A stretch of DNA of 64,000 nucleotides from JAXGPP01 sp040766885 (GTDB lineage: Bacteria > Planctomycetota > Planctomycetia > Pirellulales > Thermoguttaceae). The stretch spans positions 186,001-250,000 of the forward strand of contig JAXGPP010000002.1 in assembly GCA_040766885.1 (NCBI GenBank), read 5' to 3'. This document shows positions 44,084 to 53,113 of this stretch, piece by piece (within the stretch, counting starts at the first letter, position 1; each line of letters starts with the position of its first letter). Below the pieces are notes generated by a model that ran no database searches, was not told the origin of the DNA, and worked only from the letters and a program-made list of their open reading frames with translations. Position numbers and translations under genes: made by a program.

Positions 44084-46090
44084 TCACGCGCTGGCGCGCA
44101 GATCCTCGTGCTGGATCTCGTGCAGGCGGCGATAGACGTCGCATCGTGACAGGAGCTCGCCGTGTGATCCGACATCGTCGATCCGCCCGTCGCGCATTAC
44201 GACGACCCGGTCTGCCAGCGCCAGCACGCCCAGCCGGTGGGTGATCATGATCGTGGTGCGCCCCCGCTTGAAACGTTCCAGCACGCGCTGGATGAGCTGT
44301 TCGCTCTCCAGATCGATTTGGCTGGTCGCCTCGTCGAGGATCAGGATCGCCGGGTCGCGCAGAATCGCTCGGGCCAGCGCGATCCGCTGCCGTTGTCCGC
44401 CGGAAAGCTGAGCTCCCATCGGTCCGACGAGGGTGTCGTAGCCGTCGCGGAGCTCTGTTTCGATAAATCGATGCGCGTGAGCCTGCCTCGCGGCCTCAAC
44501 GACCTGCTCCTTGGTGGCCCGTGGAGAGCCGTAGCGGATATTGTCGAACACCGTGTCGTCGAACAGCACTGCCTCCTGAGTGACCAGGCCGATCTGGCCG
44601 CGAAGGTCCTGCAATCGCATTTCAGAGAGCGGCATGCCGTCGAGGCGGATGGTTCCCTCGTCTGGATCGGCGAACCGAGGAACGAGGTTTGCCAGTGTGC
44701 TCTTGCCGCAGCCGTTGGGGCCCACGATGGCTACAGTCTCGCCAAAATCAATTCGCAAGCTCAAGTCCCGGATCACGGGCCGGCCGGGCAGGTAGGAAAA
44801 TGTCACCCGGTCGAACACCAGATCGCGATGGTGGCGGCGGACGTGCGGCGCCCCCACCGGATCGCGGACGGTCGGCTCGCGATCCAGCAGGGAATAGACG
44901 CGGTCGGCGGCGGCAGCGGCCCGTTGCAGCCGAGTGAAGACGTCGGACATCTTCCGGGCCGGGTCGGCGGCGCCTGCCAGCAAACCGTAGAACAACAGCA
45001 GCGACGCCAGGCTCAGCGGCCGGGAACTCATGCGAATTCCCCATAAGTGGGTGTCGTTATCGAGCACCAGGGCCGCCCCGGCCACCAGCGCCAGCGAGAT
45101 CATGATCATCCCCATGATCTCGGTGAGCGGATGGGTGAGAGAGTCGTAGCGGGCAATCTTCATCGATTTGCGGTAGTAGGCCTTGCCGATATCGTGGAAT
45201 CGTTTTCTCTCATGGCGTTCCATGGTGAACGCCTTGACGATCTTGATCCCGCGGAAGGTCTCCTCCAGGGCGCTATAGAGTTGCGACATCTCCTCCATCG
45301 CCCGGCGATTGGCCCGCTTGAGCATCCGGCCCAGCCAGCGGATAGCCAGCCCGGCCACCGGGACGATGATCAGCGACAAGAGCAATAGCTGCCAGCAGAT
45401 CAGTCCCGCACCCACCAGGCAGCAGACGGCCTTGAGCGGTTCGCGGACCAGGCGGCCGAATAGAATGCTCACGCCATCGTTGATATTGCGCATGTCGTTG
45501 GTGAAACGGGCCACCAGATCGCTGGTTCCCTCGCTGGTGAACGTCGCGAGGTCCATCCGCAGTGTGCGGCGATAGAAGACCTTGCGCAGCTCGAACGTCA
45601 CGAGCTCCGCTTGCCGGGAGACGAGGATCGTATGCGCTACGAGGAACGCGCTCTTGACCACCGTTCCCACCATCAACAGCCCGATCAGGATCACGAGGGT
45701 CTGGAGCGGATCGGAGGGCAAATAGCGATCGACATAGGGTTTGGCCCACCGGTAACCGGCCAGCGCCCACTGCTCGGCCTGGCGGCTGTCGGTCAAATCC
45801 TGGATCTCGTCTTCGATCTCCCCGCGTCGGTCCCGATCGGCCCGGCGGAGCTCGCTGCGGAGCTGGTCCATCTGGGAGTCGAGCGCCGCGACACGCTGCT
45901 CCGCCTCGGTGATCTGCAGTTCGACAGCCTCTTGAAGGTTCTTCGCCTTGAAGGCCAGTTGGGCGAACGGATAGATCGCGCCGAAGTTGGCCCCCCAGAG
46001 GACGCCGACCGCCAGCGCACAGACGATCGAGGCGGCAAGCGTCCATCTGTACCGCAGTGCCAAGCGCAAGACCCTGCCGAAATTCCTCAT
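44084..46090 (-). CDS. ABC exporter, fused permease and ATP-binding (MsbA-like)
   Basis: 668 residues from ATG 46090 (MRNFGRVLRLALRYRW). Six TM helices lie in the N-terminal half. An unusual charged coiled-coil insertion follows TM1 (about residues 42-100: QITEAEQRVAALDSQMDQLR...), before TM2. The nucleotide-binding domain has Walker A GPNGCGKST, signature LSGGQRQRIALARA and Walker B ILILDEATS. It probably exports lipid or drug molecules as a homodimer. An alternative longer start at 46198 has no ribosome-binding site. It is followed downstream by the repeat-rich region. Confidence 0.93.
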   Translation of the reverse strand: MRNFGRVLRLALRYRWTLAASIVCALAVGVLWGANFGAIYPFAQLAFKAKNLQEAVELQITEAEQRVAALDSQMDQLRSELRRADRDRRGEIEDEIQDLTDSRQAEQWALAGYRWAKPYVDRYLPSDPLQTLVILIGLLMVGTVVKSAFLVAHTILVSRQAELVTFELRKVFYRRTLRMDLATFTSEGTSDLVARFTNDMRNINDGVSILFGRLVREPLKAVCCLVGAGLICWQLLLLSLIIVPVAGLAIRWLGRMLKRANRRAMEEMSQLYSALEETFRGIKIVKAFTMERHERKRFHDIGKAYYRKSMKIARYDSLTHPLTEIMGMIMISLALVAGAALVLDNDTHLWGIRMSSRPLSLASLLLFYGLLAGAADPARKMSDVFTRLQRAAAAADRVYSLLDREPTVRDPVGAPHVRRHHRDLVFDRVTFSYLPGRPVIRDLSLRIDFGETVAIVGPNGCGKSTLANLVPRFADPDEGTIRLDGMPLSEMRLQDLRGQIGLVTQEAVLFDDTVFDNIRYGSPRATKEQVVEAARQAHAHRFIETELRDGYDTLVGPMGAQLSGGQRQRIALARAILRDPAILILDEATSQIDLESEQLIQRVLERFKRGRTTIMITHRLGVLALADRVVVMRDGRIDDVGSHGELLSRCDVYRRLHEIQHEDLRASA

Positions 46091-46266
46091 CCTTGAGCCA
46101 TTCTTGAAAGGCGGGCCAATGGGCGGAAAGCTGCCGCGTGGCGGGTGTTCCATCAACGCGCCGCCGGCAGTCGCCAGTTTTAGCAGATCAGGCGGCAAGC
46201 TCCAAGATCATCCCAGATTGCGCAGTCAGCCAAACCGGGATGCCGGGGGCGGCGCGGCGTTCGACC

Positions 46267-46509
46267 TCACCGCCGGTCCCGTTTTCGGCGGTCAGCCACT
46301 GCCCGCAGGAGGCTGAGAAAGATCATCACGGCCATCGGAGCAGCCACCGCCATGACGAAGAAGAACCCTGGCGGCATTCGCCCGCCGTCATCTCGTAACA
46401 ATCCCGCCAGCGCCGACATGAGCACCGCTGCCAGCGACGTGGCAAGCAGCATGGCCGCCAGGCCGAACTGGTACCATCGCCGCGGCGGTTGCGGGCGGGA
46501 TTCAGGCAT
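46267..46509 (-). CDS. Small membrane protein, 80 aa
   Basis: RRWYQFGLAAMLLATSLAAVLMSALAG and FFFVMAVAAPMAVMIFLSLL form two TM helices. The RWYQFGL-x3-LLATSLAAV motif recurs in small planctomycete membrane proteins of unknown function. The ATG at 46509 is reasonable. It may be transcribed with the downstream ABC exporter (176-base gap), though the gap is large. Confidence 0.65.
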   Translation of the reverse strand: MPESRPQPPRRWYQFGLAAMLLATSLAAVLMSALAGLLRDDGGRMPPGFFFVMAVAAPMAVMIFLSLLRAVADRRKRDRR

Positions 46510-46572
46510 TGTTTCCAGGATCCCTACATGGATGCGGTCTTCGATTGAGCCCGGCGGTCGCTGGTGGTGGGG

Positions 46573-47439
46573 TCACTGGCTGAGCCGCTTGATTTGAGCG
46601 ACCACATCGGCCTGGGCCAGCTTCTTCCCGACGGGCAGGATCGCATAGCACGCCTTCTCACTGCAGCAGTCGAGAATCACCTGGTTGGGGTTGGGCGTGC
46701 TGAAGCCTTCCGGGCAAGGTTCGTGACCGCTGACAATTACGCCGGCGCCCACCAGTCGCGCAAATGCCTTGGCGTTGGCCGCCCGATAGTCGCGTCCCCA
46801 CACCAGCTCGAAGACCGCATCGCGTTCGAAGTACTCCGACGTGTCGAGCGGTCGGGTGAAGATCGAGTGGTCGAAGTGCCGTGAATCGGCGCTCTCCGGA
46901 ATGCTGTGGCAGATGAAGACATCCGGCGGCAACCGCACGGCGAGCGGGCAGCTGCGAATGAAATCGGAGTAGGCCTCCCGGACCTTCTCGGTGGCCGGCC
47001 CGTACATGTGCTGCAAACCCAGGCGGAACAGCAGATTGAGCATCTGCCGGTTCTTCTGGATCGGGTAGTCGGTCAACTCCGAGAGTTCGTGGTTGCTCAG
47101 AAGGAAATGGACGCGACCGGGATACTGCACAATTATCCGCGTCACGTCCTCGAGCATGCCGTGCGACATGCACCCGCCGTTGGGATACATGGGGCCGCCG
47201 TGGCAGACTTCCTGCAGTACCAGGTGGCGCCGCGGGTGTTCATCGAGCGCGGCGACGCGGCGGATGGCGTTGAAGTTCCGCCGGTGACCGTGGAGGTCTC
47301 CGGTAACTATGACCTCGTCGGCCAGTTCCTCGGACAGCACCACCATATTGCCCTCGCGGCCGGGCGACTCGAGGTTGAGGCGTACGGCGTCGCGGTAAGT
47401 TGCGATGACTTTTTCGATGTACTCGATGGAGGCAACCAT
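46573..47439 (-). CDS. Metallophosphoesterase (Ser/Thr phosphatase-like)
   Basis: 288 residues from ATG 47439 (MVASIEYIEKVIATYRDAV). The calcineurin-like metal ligands are visible: VIVTGDLHGHRRNF (D-x-H), LQEVCHGG, LLSNHELSEL (N-H-E) and ICHSIPES / IVSGHEPCPEGF (His ligands). It has no signal peptide, so is cytoplasmic. Substrate may be a phosphoprotein, which would fit an organism rich in Ser/Thr kinases, but this is inference. The small membrane protein gene follows after 63 bases on the same strand. Confidence 0.88.
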   Translation of the reverse strand: MVASIEYIEKVIATYRDAVRLNLESPGREGNMVVLSEELADEVIVTGDLHGHRRNFNAIRRVAALDEHPRRHLVLQEVCHGGPMYPNGGCMSHGMLEDVTRIIVQYPGRVHFLLSNHELSELTDYPIQKNRQMLNLLFRLGLQHMYGPATEKVREAYSDFIRSCPLAVRLPPDVFICHSIPESADSRHFDHSIFTRPLDTSEYFERDAVFELVWGRDYRAANAKAFARLVGAGVIVSGHEPCPEGFSTPNPNQVILDCCSEKACYAILPVGKKLAQADVVAQIKRLSQ

Positions 47440-47734
47440 GGCATCGTTCACGGTAGCAAGTCGCTCGGTCGTCGTCCAGCAGGAAGCTTCCAAGCTCTCG
47501 GCGCCGCAAGGAGAAACGGCGAGGACACGCCCGTACAACACCCCCTCTGGCTTGTGATGCCGGTCGTAGCGAAGCTTCCAGTCATGACGATTTTCTGGAT
47601 TCTGCCACCCGGCGGGCCGATGTCAGATCACAGGAGGCTTCTGCCACCTGGCTGCCGAGCGACCCGATCCGATCGGCGTTTTTCCAGGTCCGCAGTCGAA
47701 CGATTGACCCTGCAGTGACAAGGAAGATACCGGA

Positions 47735-48037
47735 ATGAAACGCACGCTGATCTTGTTGTTTGCCCTGGCGGCAATTGCTGTATGGAGTGGTTGCGCCGGC
47801 GGCCCCATGGGCGGCGGCTGCGGCAGTTGCGGCAGCGATGCCTGTGGCTCCTGCGGAGCGGCTCCACATGTCTGCGCCAATGCCTGCGGCGCGCCGATCG
47901 CCGCACGGACGCCGTACGGCTCCGACGGTCCAAACTTCGTGCAAGGACCGCCGACCGGCGCAGTGACTTATCCCTACTACACCGTCCGCGGCCCCCGCGA
48001 TTTCCTGTTGGACAATCCGCGGTCGATCGGCCCCTGA
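47735..48037 (+). CDS. Small Gly/Cys-rich lipoprotein
   Basis: 100 residues. The signal ends in a lipobox (AVWSGC, Cys20), followed by a Gly/Cys-rich stretch (GGGCGSCGSDACGSCG) and a conserved end (YPYYTVRGPRDFLLDNPRSIGP). The last motif recurs in planctomycete proteins of unknown function. AAGGAAG precedes the ATG at 47735. The many Cys pairs suggest metal binding or disulfides in the envelope. Confidence 0.85.
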   Translation: MKRTLILLFALAAIAVWSGCAGGPMGGGCGSCGSDACGSCGAAPHVCANACGAPIAARTPYGSDGPNFVQGPPTGAVTYPYYTVRGPRDFLLDNPRSIGP

Positions 48038-48250
48038 TCGCGCCGGAAGGCCGGTGATCGTGTGCGGAACGCCGCTACGGCGGGCGGGTCGGAATCATTT
48101 TGCGGCCGACCGGATTGCCAGGGAAGGCAAACCGGCCGGCCTCACTTGTTTCCGGGCCCCGCCGGCATCTGGTGCCGGCTGCCGCCTCTTGACGGCCTCG
48201 CTAGACTATAGGCGACCGACCGTCGCCCCCGCCGCACCAGGAGCCGCATC

Positions 48251-48469
48251 GTGGCCGAAGTGACAATCAAGGTGAATTACAACGGTCCCTATCTCGTGCA
48301 AGGGCCGGTGCGGATCGTCGATCGCGATGGCCGCGAGTTCCCCATCAACGCCGAGAAGCCGATCGCGCTCTGCCGCTGCGGACAATCAACGAAGCGGCCG
48401 TTCTGCGACGGGACGCACCGCTCCTGCGGCTTCGTCGGCGAAGATCTCGTCCCGGCGCCGCCGGCGTAG
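48251..48469 (+). CDS. CDGSH iron-sulfur domain protein
   Basis: 72 residues. The [2Fe-2S] signature ALCRCGQSTKRPFCDGTH (C-x-C-x9-C-x3-H) is complete. A preceding beta-strand region begins IKVNYNGPYLVQGPVRIVD. It starts with GTG at 48251. CDGSH proteins are small redox or Fe-S transfer proteins. It is convergent with the fabI-like gene (12 bases between stops). Confidence 0.93.
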   Translation: MAEVTIKVNYNGPYLVQGPVRIVDRDGREFPINAEKPIALCRCGQSTKRPFCDGTHRSCGFVGEDLVPAPPA

Positions 48470-48481
48470 CAGAGTTTCGGG

Positions 48482-49285
48482 CTATTCCGGACGCATTGCT
48501 CGGCGGATCAACTCGCGGTCGAAATAGTTGACCGCCATCCCGGCATCGACCACGATCCGCTGCGCGTTGATCCCGCTGGAGCGCGGGCTGAGCAGAAACG
48601 CCACGGCGTTAGCCGCTTCCTCGGTCCGCACCGCCTCCTTCCGCGGGATGACCTGTTCGGCGTAGAGATAGGCGTCGACATACCCGGGTATGCCCGCCGA
48701 GGCGGAAGTCTTCAATAGCCCCGGCGCCACCGCGTTGAACCGCACACGGGAGAAGCGGCTGAACGACTTTGCCAGGAAAGCCAGCGACGAGTCGAGCGCC
48801 GCCTTGATGGGCGCCATGTAGCCGTAGTTCTCACTGGCCATGGCGGTGGTGGAGATGGAGATCGTCACTACCGAGGCGTCCGTGTCAAGCAGGTTCTCAA
48901 ACGCCCGGCAAATCGCCGTCAGCGAGTAGCAGGAGATATCGATCGCCTGGAGGAAAGCCCTCTTCGGCGTCTCGTGGAACGGTTTCATTCCCTCCGAGTA
49001 GTCGGCAAAGGCGATCGAATGGACAATCCCGTGCAGCTTCTCGTGCCGGCTGCCGATCTCCTGCCGGAGCCGGGCGATTTCCTCTTCCCGCTCGACGTTG
49101 CAGACGTGAATCTCGCCGCCGGGAAAAAGCTTCGCCACGCCCTGGCGGACCGATTCATTCTCCACGGCATAGACCACGTTCGCCCCAGCCTCGCCGAGCA
49201 CCCGGGCCACGTGGTACGCCACGCTCTTGCGGTTAGCCACACCGAAAACGAGGATCGTCTTGCCAGAAAGCTGCAAAAAGTCCAT
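48482..49285 (-). CDS. FabI-like enoyl-ACP reductase (SDR), last gene of the lipid cluster
   Basis: 267 residues of the FabI class: nucleotide-binding ILVFGVANRKSVAYHVA, VHSIAFADYSEG, and the Y-x6-K pair as Tyr154-Lys161 in ENYGYMAPIKAALDSS. The Rossmann end RIVVDAGMAVNYF is present. By alignment in mind, the second active-site Tyr (Tyr146 of E. coli FabI) is replaced by Ile144, so it may have altered enoyl-reductase activity or substrate. It is encoded 3 bases after the fabZ-like stop and closes a seven-gene minus-strand cluster with ACP and FabF. Confidence 0.85.
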   Translation of the reverse strand: MDFLQLSGKTILVFGVANRKSVAYHVARVLGEAGANVVYAVENESVRQGVAKLFPGGEIHVCNVEREEEIARLRQEIGSRHEKLHGIVHSIAFADYSEGMKPFHETPKRAFLQAIDISCYSLTAICRAFENLLDTDASVVTISISTTAMASENYGYMAPIKAALDSSLAFLAKSFSRFSRVRFNAVAPGLLKTSASAGIPGYVDAYLYAEQVIPRKEAVRTEEAANAVAFLLSPRSSGINAQRIVVDAGMAVNYFDRELIRRAMRPE

Positions 49286-49288
49286 GAT

Positions 49289-49729
49289 TCAGTCCCCGGT
49301 TGCCACTCGCGCGGCGGCGGTGCAGGCAAACTCGAACCGCACCGCCACCTGTCCCGCCACAGTGACCTTGGCTTTAAGAAAGAAGGCGTCGGCCAGCCGC
49401 TCCGACAGATCGACCTCCATGCGGATCGTCTCGCCGGGCCGGACAATCCGCTTGAAACGGACATCGTTCATCCGGGTGGCGACGGGTACTCTGCCGGGGC
49501 TGTCGGCCATGTGCCGCGCCAGCAGGATCGCGCCGCACTGCATCGCCGCTTCACACAGCAGCACGCCCGGCACGAGCGGGAAACCGGGATAGTGTCCGGC
49601 GAAGAATTCCTCGTTTCCATGGAATGTCTTGGTGCAGACGATCCGCGTTTCCGCCTGTTCGACGATGTCGTCGACGAGCAGAAACGGTTCACGGTGCGGG
49701 ATGGCGTCGTAGATCGCTTGTCGGCTCAT
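49289..49729 (-). CDS. FabZ-like 3-hydroxyacyl-ACP dehydratase
   Basis: 146 residues with the hot-dog fold dehydratase motif: PHREPFLLVDDI and the catalytic His46 in GHYPGFPLVPGVLLCE with Glu60. Length is that of FabZ. It dehydrates 3-hydroxyacyl-ACP. It overlaps the stop of the upstream FAD oxidoreductase by four bases and is followed 3 bases later by the FabI-like gene, so these three are translationally coupled. Confidence 0.9.
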   Translation of the reverse strand: MSRQAIYDAIPHREPFLLVDDIVEQAETRIVCTKTFHGNEEFFAGHYPGFPLVPGVLLCEAAMQCGAILLARHMADSPGRVPVATRMNDVRFKRIVRPGETIRMEVDLSERLADAFFLKAKVTVAGQVAVRFEFACTAAARVATGD

Positions 49730-51180
49730 GGGTTATTGACCGCTTCGGCTGGCGCCTGCGAGGCGCGGTTCATCAAGTACGCGTCGACGTCGTTGGCAAC
49801 GATAACGCCATAGTTCAGAGCCCCGAGCCAGCCCGACATGATAATCCCCACGCTGCCGGCGTGGTACAGCCCGGCGATCTGCTGCGGCAGCGCGCGGCTC
49901 ACCGCCAGGCCCTCAAACTTGGTGCCGAAGCTGGCGCCGGCCGGATGCTGCGTGTACCGGCGGAAGGTGAGCGGCGTGGCACAATCGATCAGGTCAAGCT
50001 TGTCGTGAATGCCGGGCACGTACTTCTCCACGGCATGGAGGGTTGTTTCGATGAGGTCGCGCTTCGCCGCCGCGTAAGCTTCCGCCCCGAGGTCTGCCCA
50101 ATCACCGTAATTGGCGTTGGTGCTGGAGACGATCACCGAGCGATCCCGACCGGGCCGGGTTCGGGGGTAATAAAACGAGTAAGTGCGGCTGGTGATATCG
50201 CGGCTCAACAGCCACTCGGTGCGGAACGCCGGCGCGGTGGAACTGAACAGCAGGTCGCCGCACTTCTCTTCATCCAGCGTTTCACCTGGCTTGAGCGCCA
50301 TGTAAACCTGGGTGCTCGAGTTGTTGAGCCGGACGGCCTGTGCTTGCTCGACGTACTGAGGATCGAAGTGCTCGGGGCCGGTCAGGGAGAAGATGGTGGA
50401 CTTGACGCTGGCATTGGACACAACCGCACGGACTTTGATCCGCCGCCCATTGACGACCATGGCACGGATCTGGCCGCGGTCAGCCTCGATCCGCTCCACG
50501 GCCGCGCGGATGCGAACATCGACGCCGTGGCCGCGGAGTTCCTGCTCCATGAGGCTGATCAGCCGGTCGGTCCCGCCCTGGAATGTATAGACCCCTTTCG
50601 ACATGAAATTCGAGAACACGATGCCGTAGGTCAGCGCCGGGTCCTCGAGCGTTGAGCCGTTGGCGTAGGTGATCGGCTCCATGAGCAGCCGGATCACGTC
50701 TTCGCGGCCGGGAAAGAATCGCTCGAACAGGTCGCCAGTCGTCAGTGCGGTGTCTTCGTAGTGGCTCATGCTCCGCGCCGCGTCGAAGAACGCTTCGACC
50801 TGCGGCGACGGGATGCCGAATCGACCAGTCAGGAGCCGGGTGAAGTCCTCTCGGGTGTAGGTGGTCGAGAGCGAGAACTGCGGGTTGTCGAAGCGGATGC
50901 TCCGCAAAGGGACGATTGAATCGGCAATCTCTGCCGTCCAGTAACGGCGGCAGCTCTTGACCATCCCGACAGGGAAACCGTGCAGCGAAACGTCGAAGAT
51001 GTGACCGCCGGGACGGCGGAACCAGGTGGCCAGGCCGCCGAGTTTGTAGTGCTGCTCGGCGAGCAACACTCGGTGGCCGGCGCGCGCCAGCGTGTTGGCG
51101 GCAGTCAGTCCGGCCAGGCCGGAACCAATCACCGCCACATCGTACTCGTCGCGTGCGCCGGCGAGAAAGTCTCTGGGCAT
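49726..51180 (-). CDS. CrtI/CrtISO-like FAD-dependent desaturase A
   Basis: 484 residues. It has the N-terminal FAD fold DVAVIGSGLAGLTAANTLA and HYKLGGLATWFRRPG. The C-terminal signature is QIAGLYHAGSVGIIMSGWLG, typical of phytoene desaturase/carotenoid isomerase-type proteins. No TM helix. In this context its substrate is unlikely to be phytoene: neighbours are ACP, FabF, FabZ and FabI-like enzymes and no crtB is present. An acyl-ACP or ACP-bound polyene is the favoured idea. It overlaps the fabZ-like start. Confidence 0.85.
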   Translation of the reverse strand: MPRDFLAGARDEYDVAVIGSGLAGLTAANTLARAGHRVLLAEQHYKLGGLATWFRRPGGHIFDVSLHGFPVGMVKSCRRYWTAEIADSIVPLRSIRFDNPQFSLSTTYTREDFTRLLTGRFGIPSPQVEAFFDAARSMSHYEDTALTTGDLFERFFPGREDVIRLLMEPITYANGSTLEDPALTYGIVFSNFMSKGVYTFQGGTDRLISLMEQELRGHGVDVRIRAAVERIEADRGQIRAMVVNGRRIKVRAVVSNASVKSTIFSLTGPEHFDPQYVEQAQAVRLNNSSTQVYMALKPGETLDEEKCGDLLFSSTAPAFRTEWLLSRDITSRTYSFYYPRTRPGRDRSVIVSSTNANYGDWADLGAEAYAAAKRDLIETTLHAVEKYVPGIHDKLDLIDCATPLTFRRYTQHPAGASFGTKFEGLAVSRALPQQIAGLYHAGSVGIIMSGWLGALNYGVIVANDVDAYLMNRASQAPAEAVNNP

Positions 51181-51237
51181 GAAGTCGTGTTTGTTGTAGG
51201 AGATTCCGGTCGGGCCAATCCTGGCCGACAGGGCCGG

Positions 51238-52623
51238 TCAAGTCAACAGGTGCCGGTTTGCCATGGTGACGCCGCTCATGATCGCTCCGATGACTCCGAC
51301 CAGGCCCTGGTCGGTGCCGCAGATGAACAGGTTCGCCAGCGGCGTCGTGCCGTCGTACCGTTTCACCGGCGAGCCGTACACCGCCCCGCCGTCGTGGCCG
51401 GTATAACGGTGGATCGTCCTGGGCGTGAAAACATCGGTTTGGACAACGTGCGGCCGGAAATCGGGCATGTGGCGGACTGCGGCCGCGGTCATTCGATCGT
51501 AGGCCTCGCGCTTGGCGCGGCGGTAGTCGTCCTCCTCCAGCGCCGTCCAGCGATCGTAGTTCGCCAGGGCGGTCAGCCGGATCGCGTTCTCCTCCAGCGG
51601 CTGGTCGTAGGCGAAGTTGTCCGGCGAGCAGATCACGCCGCTCGACAGGTCGATGAGGCCCTCGGGCCGCGCGTAGTGCAGCCGCTCGGCGTCGTTGAAG
51701 AACACGATGGTGCGGTCGTATCCCAGTTCACGCGGCGCGGTATCGAGAATGGAAATCGATTCGACGAGCGAAATCTGCCCATGCGGCTCTTCTTCGTGCA
51801 AGCCCGGCGGGTCGCACAGTCGCATCGTCTCCTGCCAGCCGGCGGAGGACATGACGCGACGGGCTTCAAGTTCCTCTCCGCTGTCGAGCACCACCCGTTC
51901 GACCCGCCCCGCTACCGCGACGATGCGGCTGACGCCGCTTCGCAGGCGGAGTTCGCCTCCCAGCGCCTTGAACTGCCGGGTGAGCGCCTTGAGGATCCTC
52001 CGCACGCCGGCCAGCGGCCGGCCGAGCCCTTCCAGGAAGATCGAGCGGAACAGGATCGAGAACTGCTGGAAATCGGTGTCGTGCTCGCGATAGCCGCCGT
52101 AGTAGAGCACCGGGCAGAGGAGCATTTCGACCAGGAGAGGATCGGTCAGGTACGCGCCCAGCGCGGCCCGCGACGAAACAGGATGTCCGTCGACGCCGAG
52201 CTGATCGTAGTCGAGCAGGTTCTCCAGGAGACGGCGGAAGCCGTCGATCTGCCGAGGAAATATCCGGGCGATCTCGGCTTCGACCAGCGCGCGATCGTTG
52301 CTGAACTCGAGCGCGGCGCCGGGGAACACGATCTGCGAGCGGACCTGCGGAACCAGGGCGAAGTCATCCCAACTCAAGCGCAACTGCCGCAGCAGCACGG
52401 GGAGCGGTCCACGGCGGCTTTCCCGCGGCGCGTAGTTAGTGACGGCATGCAGCCCGACGTCGTAGTTCCGGCCGCCCAGCCGGTAGAACGAGTTCAGCCC
52501 GCCGATGGTGGTGTGGCGTTCGAGAACGCACACGCGGCGGTCGAAGCGGGCCAGTCGGATGCCCGCGGCCAGACCCGACATGCCGGCACCGATGATGATC
52601 GCGTCGTACGGGGACTGGTCCAT
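51238..52623 (-). CDS. CrtI-like FAD-dependent desaturase B
   Basis: 461 residues, distinct from enzyme A: AIIIGAGMSGLAAGIRLA and HTTIGGLNSFYRLGGRNYDVG at the N-terminus, YYGGYREHDTDFQQFSILF in the middle and NLFICGTDQGLVGVIGAIMSG near the end. It is a phytoene-desaturase-type FAD enzyme by fold. Encoded 57 bases upstream of enzyme A and 138 bases downstream of the ACP gene, all on the minus strand. Confidence 0.85.
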   Translation of the reverse strand: MDQSPYDAIIIGAGMSGLAAGIRLARFDRRVCVLERHTTIGGLNSFYRLGGRNYDVGLHAVTNYAPRESRRGPLPVLLRQLRLSWDDFALVPQVRSQIVFPGAALEFSNDRALVEAEIARIFPRQIDGFRRLLENLLDYDQLGVDGHPVSSRAALGAYLTDPLLVEMLLCPVLYYGGYREHDTDFQQFSILFRSIFLEGLGRPLAGVRRILKALTRQFKALGGELRLRSGVSRIVAVAGRVERVVLDSGEELEARRVMSSAGWQETMRLCDPPGLHEEEPHGQISLVESISILDTAPRELGYDRTIVFFNDAERLHYARPEGLIDLSSGVICSPDNFAYDQPLEENAIRLTALANYDRWTALEEDDYRRAKREAYDRMTAAAVRHMPDFRPHVVQTDVFTPRTIHRYTGHDGGAVYGSPVKRYDGTTPLANLFICGTDQGLVGVIGAIMSGVTMANRHLLT

Positions 52624-52761
52624 GATTCGGCGGCCCGGGTCGTGTGGCGAATGCGGATCTGGCCGAGAATATCGACCTGTCCCGGCCGGCGGACCCTGGG
52701 AACGTTGCGCCGGGGAAGACCGGTGACCGGACGAGGCATCCGCCGCGGCGGATGCGGGCCG

Positions 52762-53022
52762 TCAGCGGCCGGGAATGTCTATCATCCGCGGCTCGAGGTA
52801 GGCGACCGTACTCTGCATGCTGGCCAACTGCGAGTAGTCCTCCTCGGGGATCTGCACGCGGTAGCGCTTGCGGAGCTCCATGACGATGTCGAGGAAATCC
52901 ATGCTGTCCAGCTCGAGCTGCTCGCGAAACGCGACTTCGTCCCGCAGTTGGCTGAGGTCATCGTCGGGCGCGATATCCGAGAGGATATCAAGGACGGCTT
53001 CGCGAATCTCGGCACCAGTCAT
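52762..53022 (-). CDS. Acyl carrier protein
   Basis: 86 residues from ATG 53022. Four-helix acidic ACP with the phosphopantetheine Ser40 in QLELDSMDFLDIVMEL (D-S-M). It carries the acyl chain worked on by the FabF, FabZ, FabI-like and possibly the two FAD enzymes of the cluster. It is not the primary-metabolism acpP context (no fabD or fabG nearby), so it is a dedicated ACP. The frame is open further upstream, but 53022 gives the canonical length. Confidence 0.9.
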   Translation of the reverse strand: MTGAEIREAVLDILSDIAPDDDLSQLRDEVAFREQLELDSMDFLDIVMELRKRYRVQIPEEDYSQLASMQSTVAYLEPRMIDIPGR

Positions 53023-53113
53023 TCCGCTATCTCTCCGTTGTCCGCTCCACAAAAAACCCGCTTCGTCCGGAGTGAGGACCCGGCTGAGCGGCTCGATGCA
53101 CCGACCCGCCGCG

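Noticed and set aside
49726..52623. A carotenoid biosynthesis operon
   Set aside because: Two CrtI-like genes are present, but there is no phytoene synthase or cyclase, and neighbours are ACP-dependent fatty-acid enzymes.
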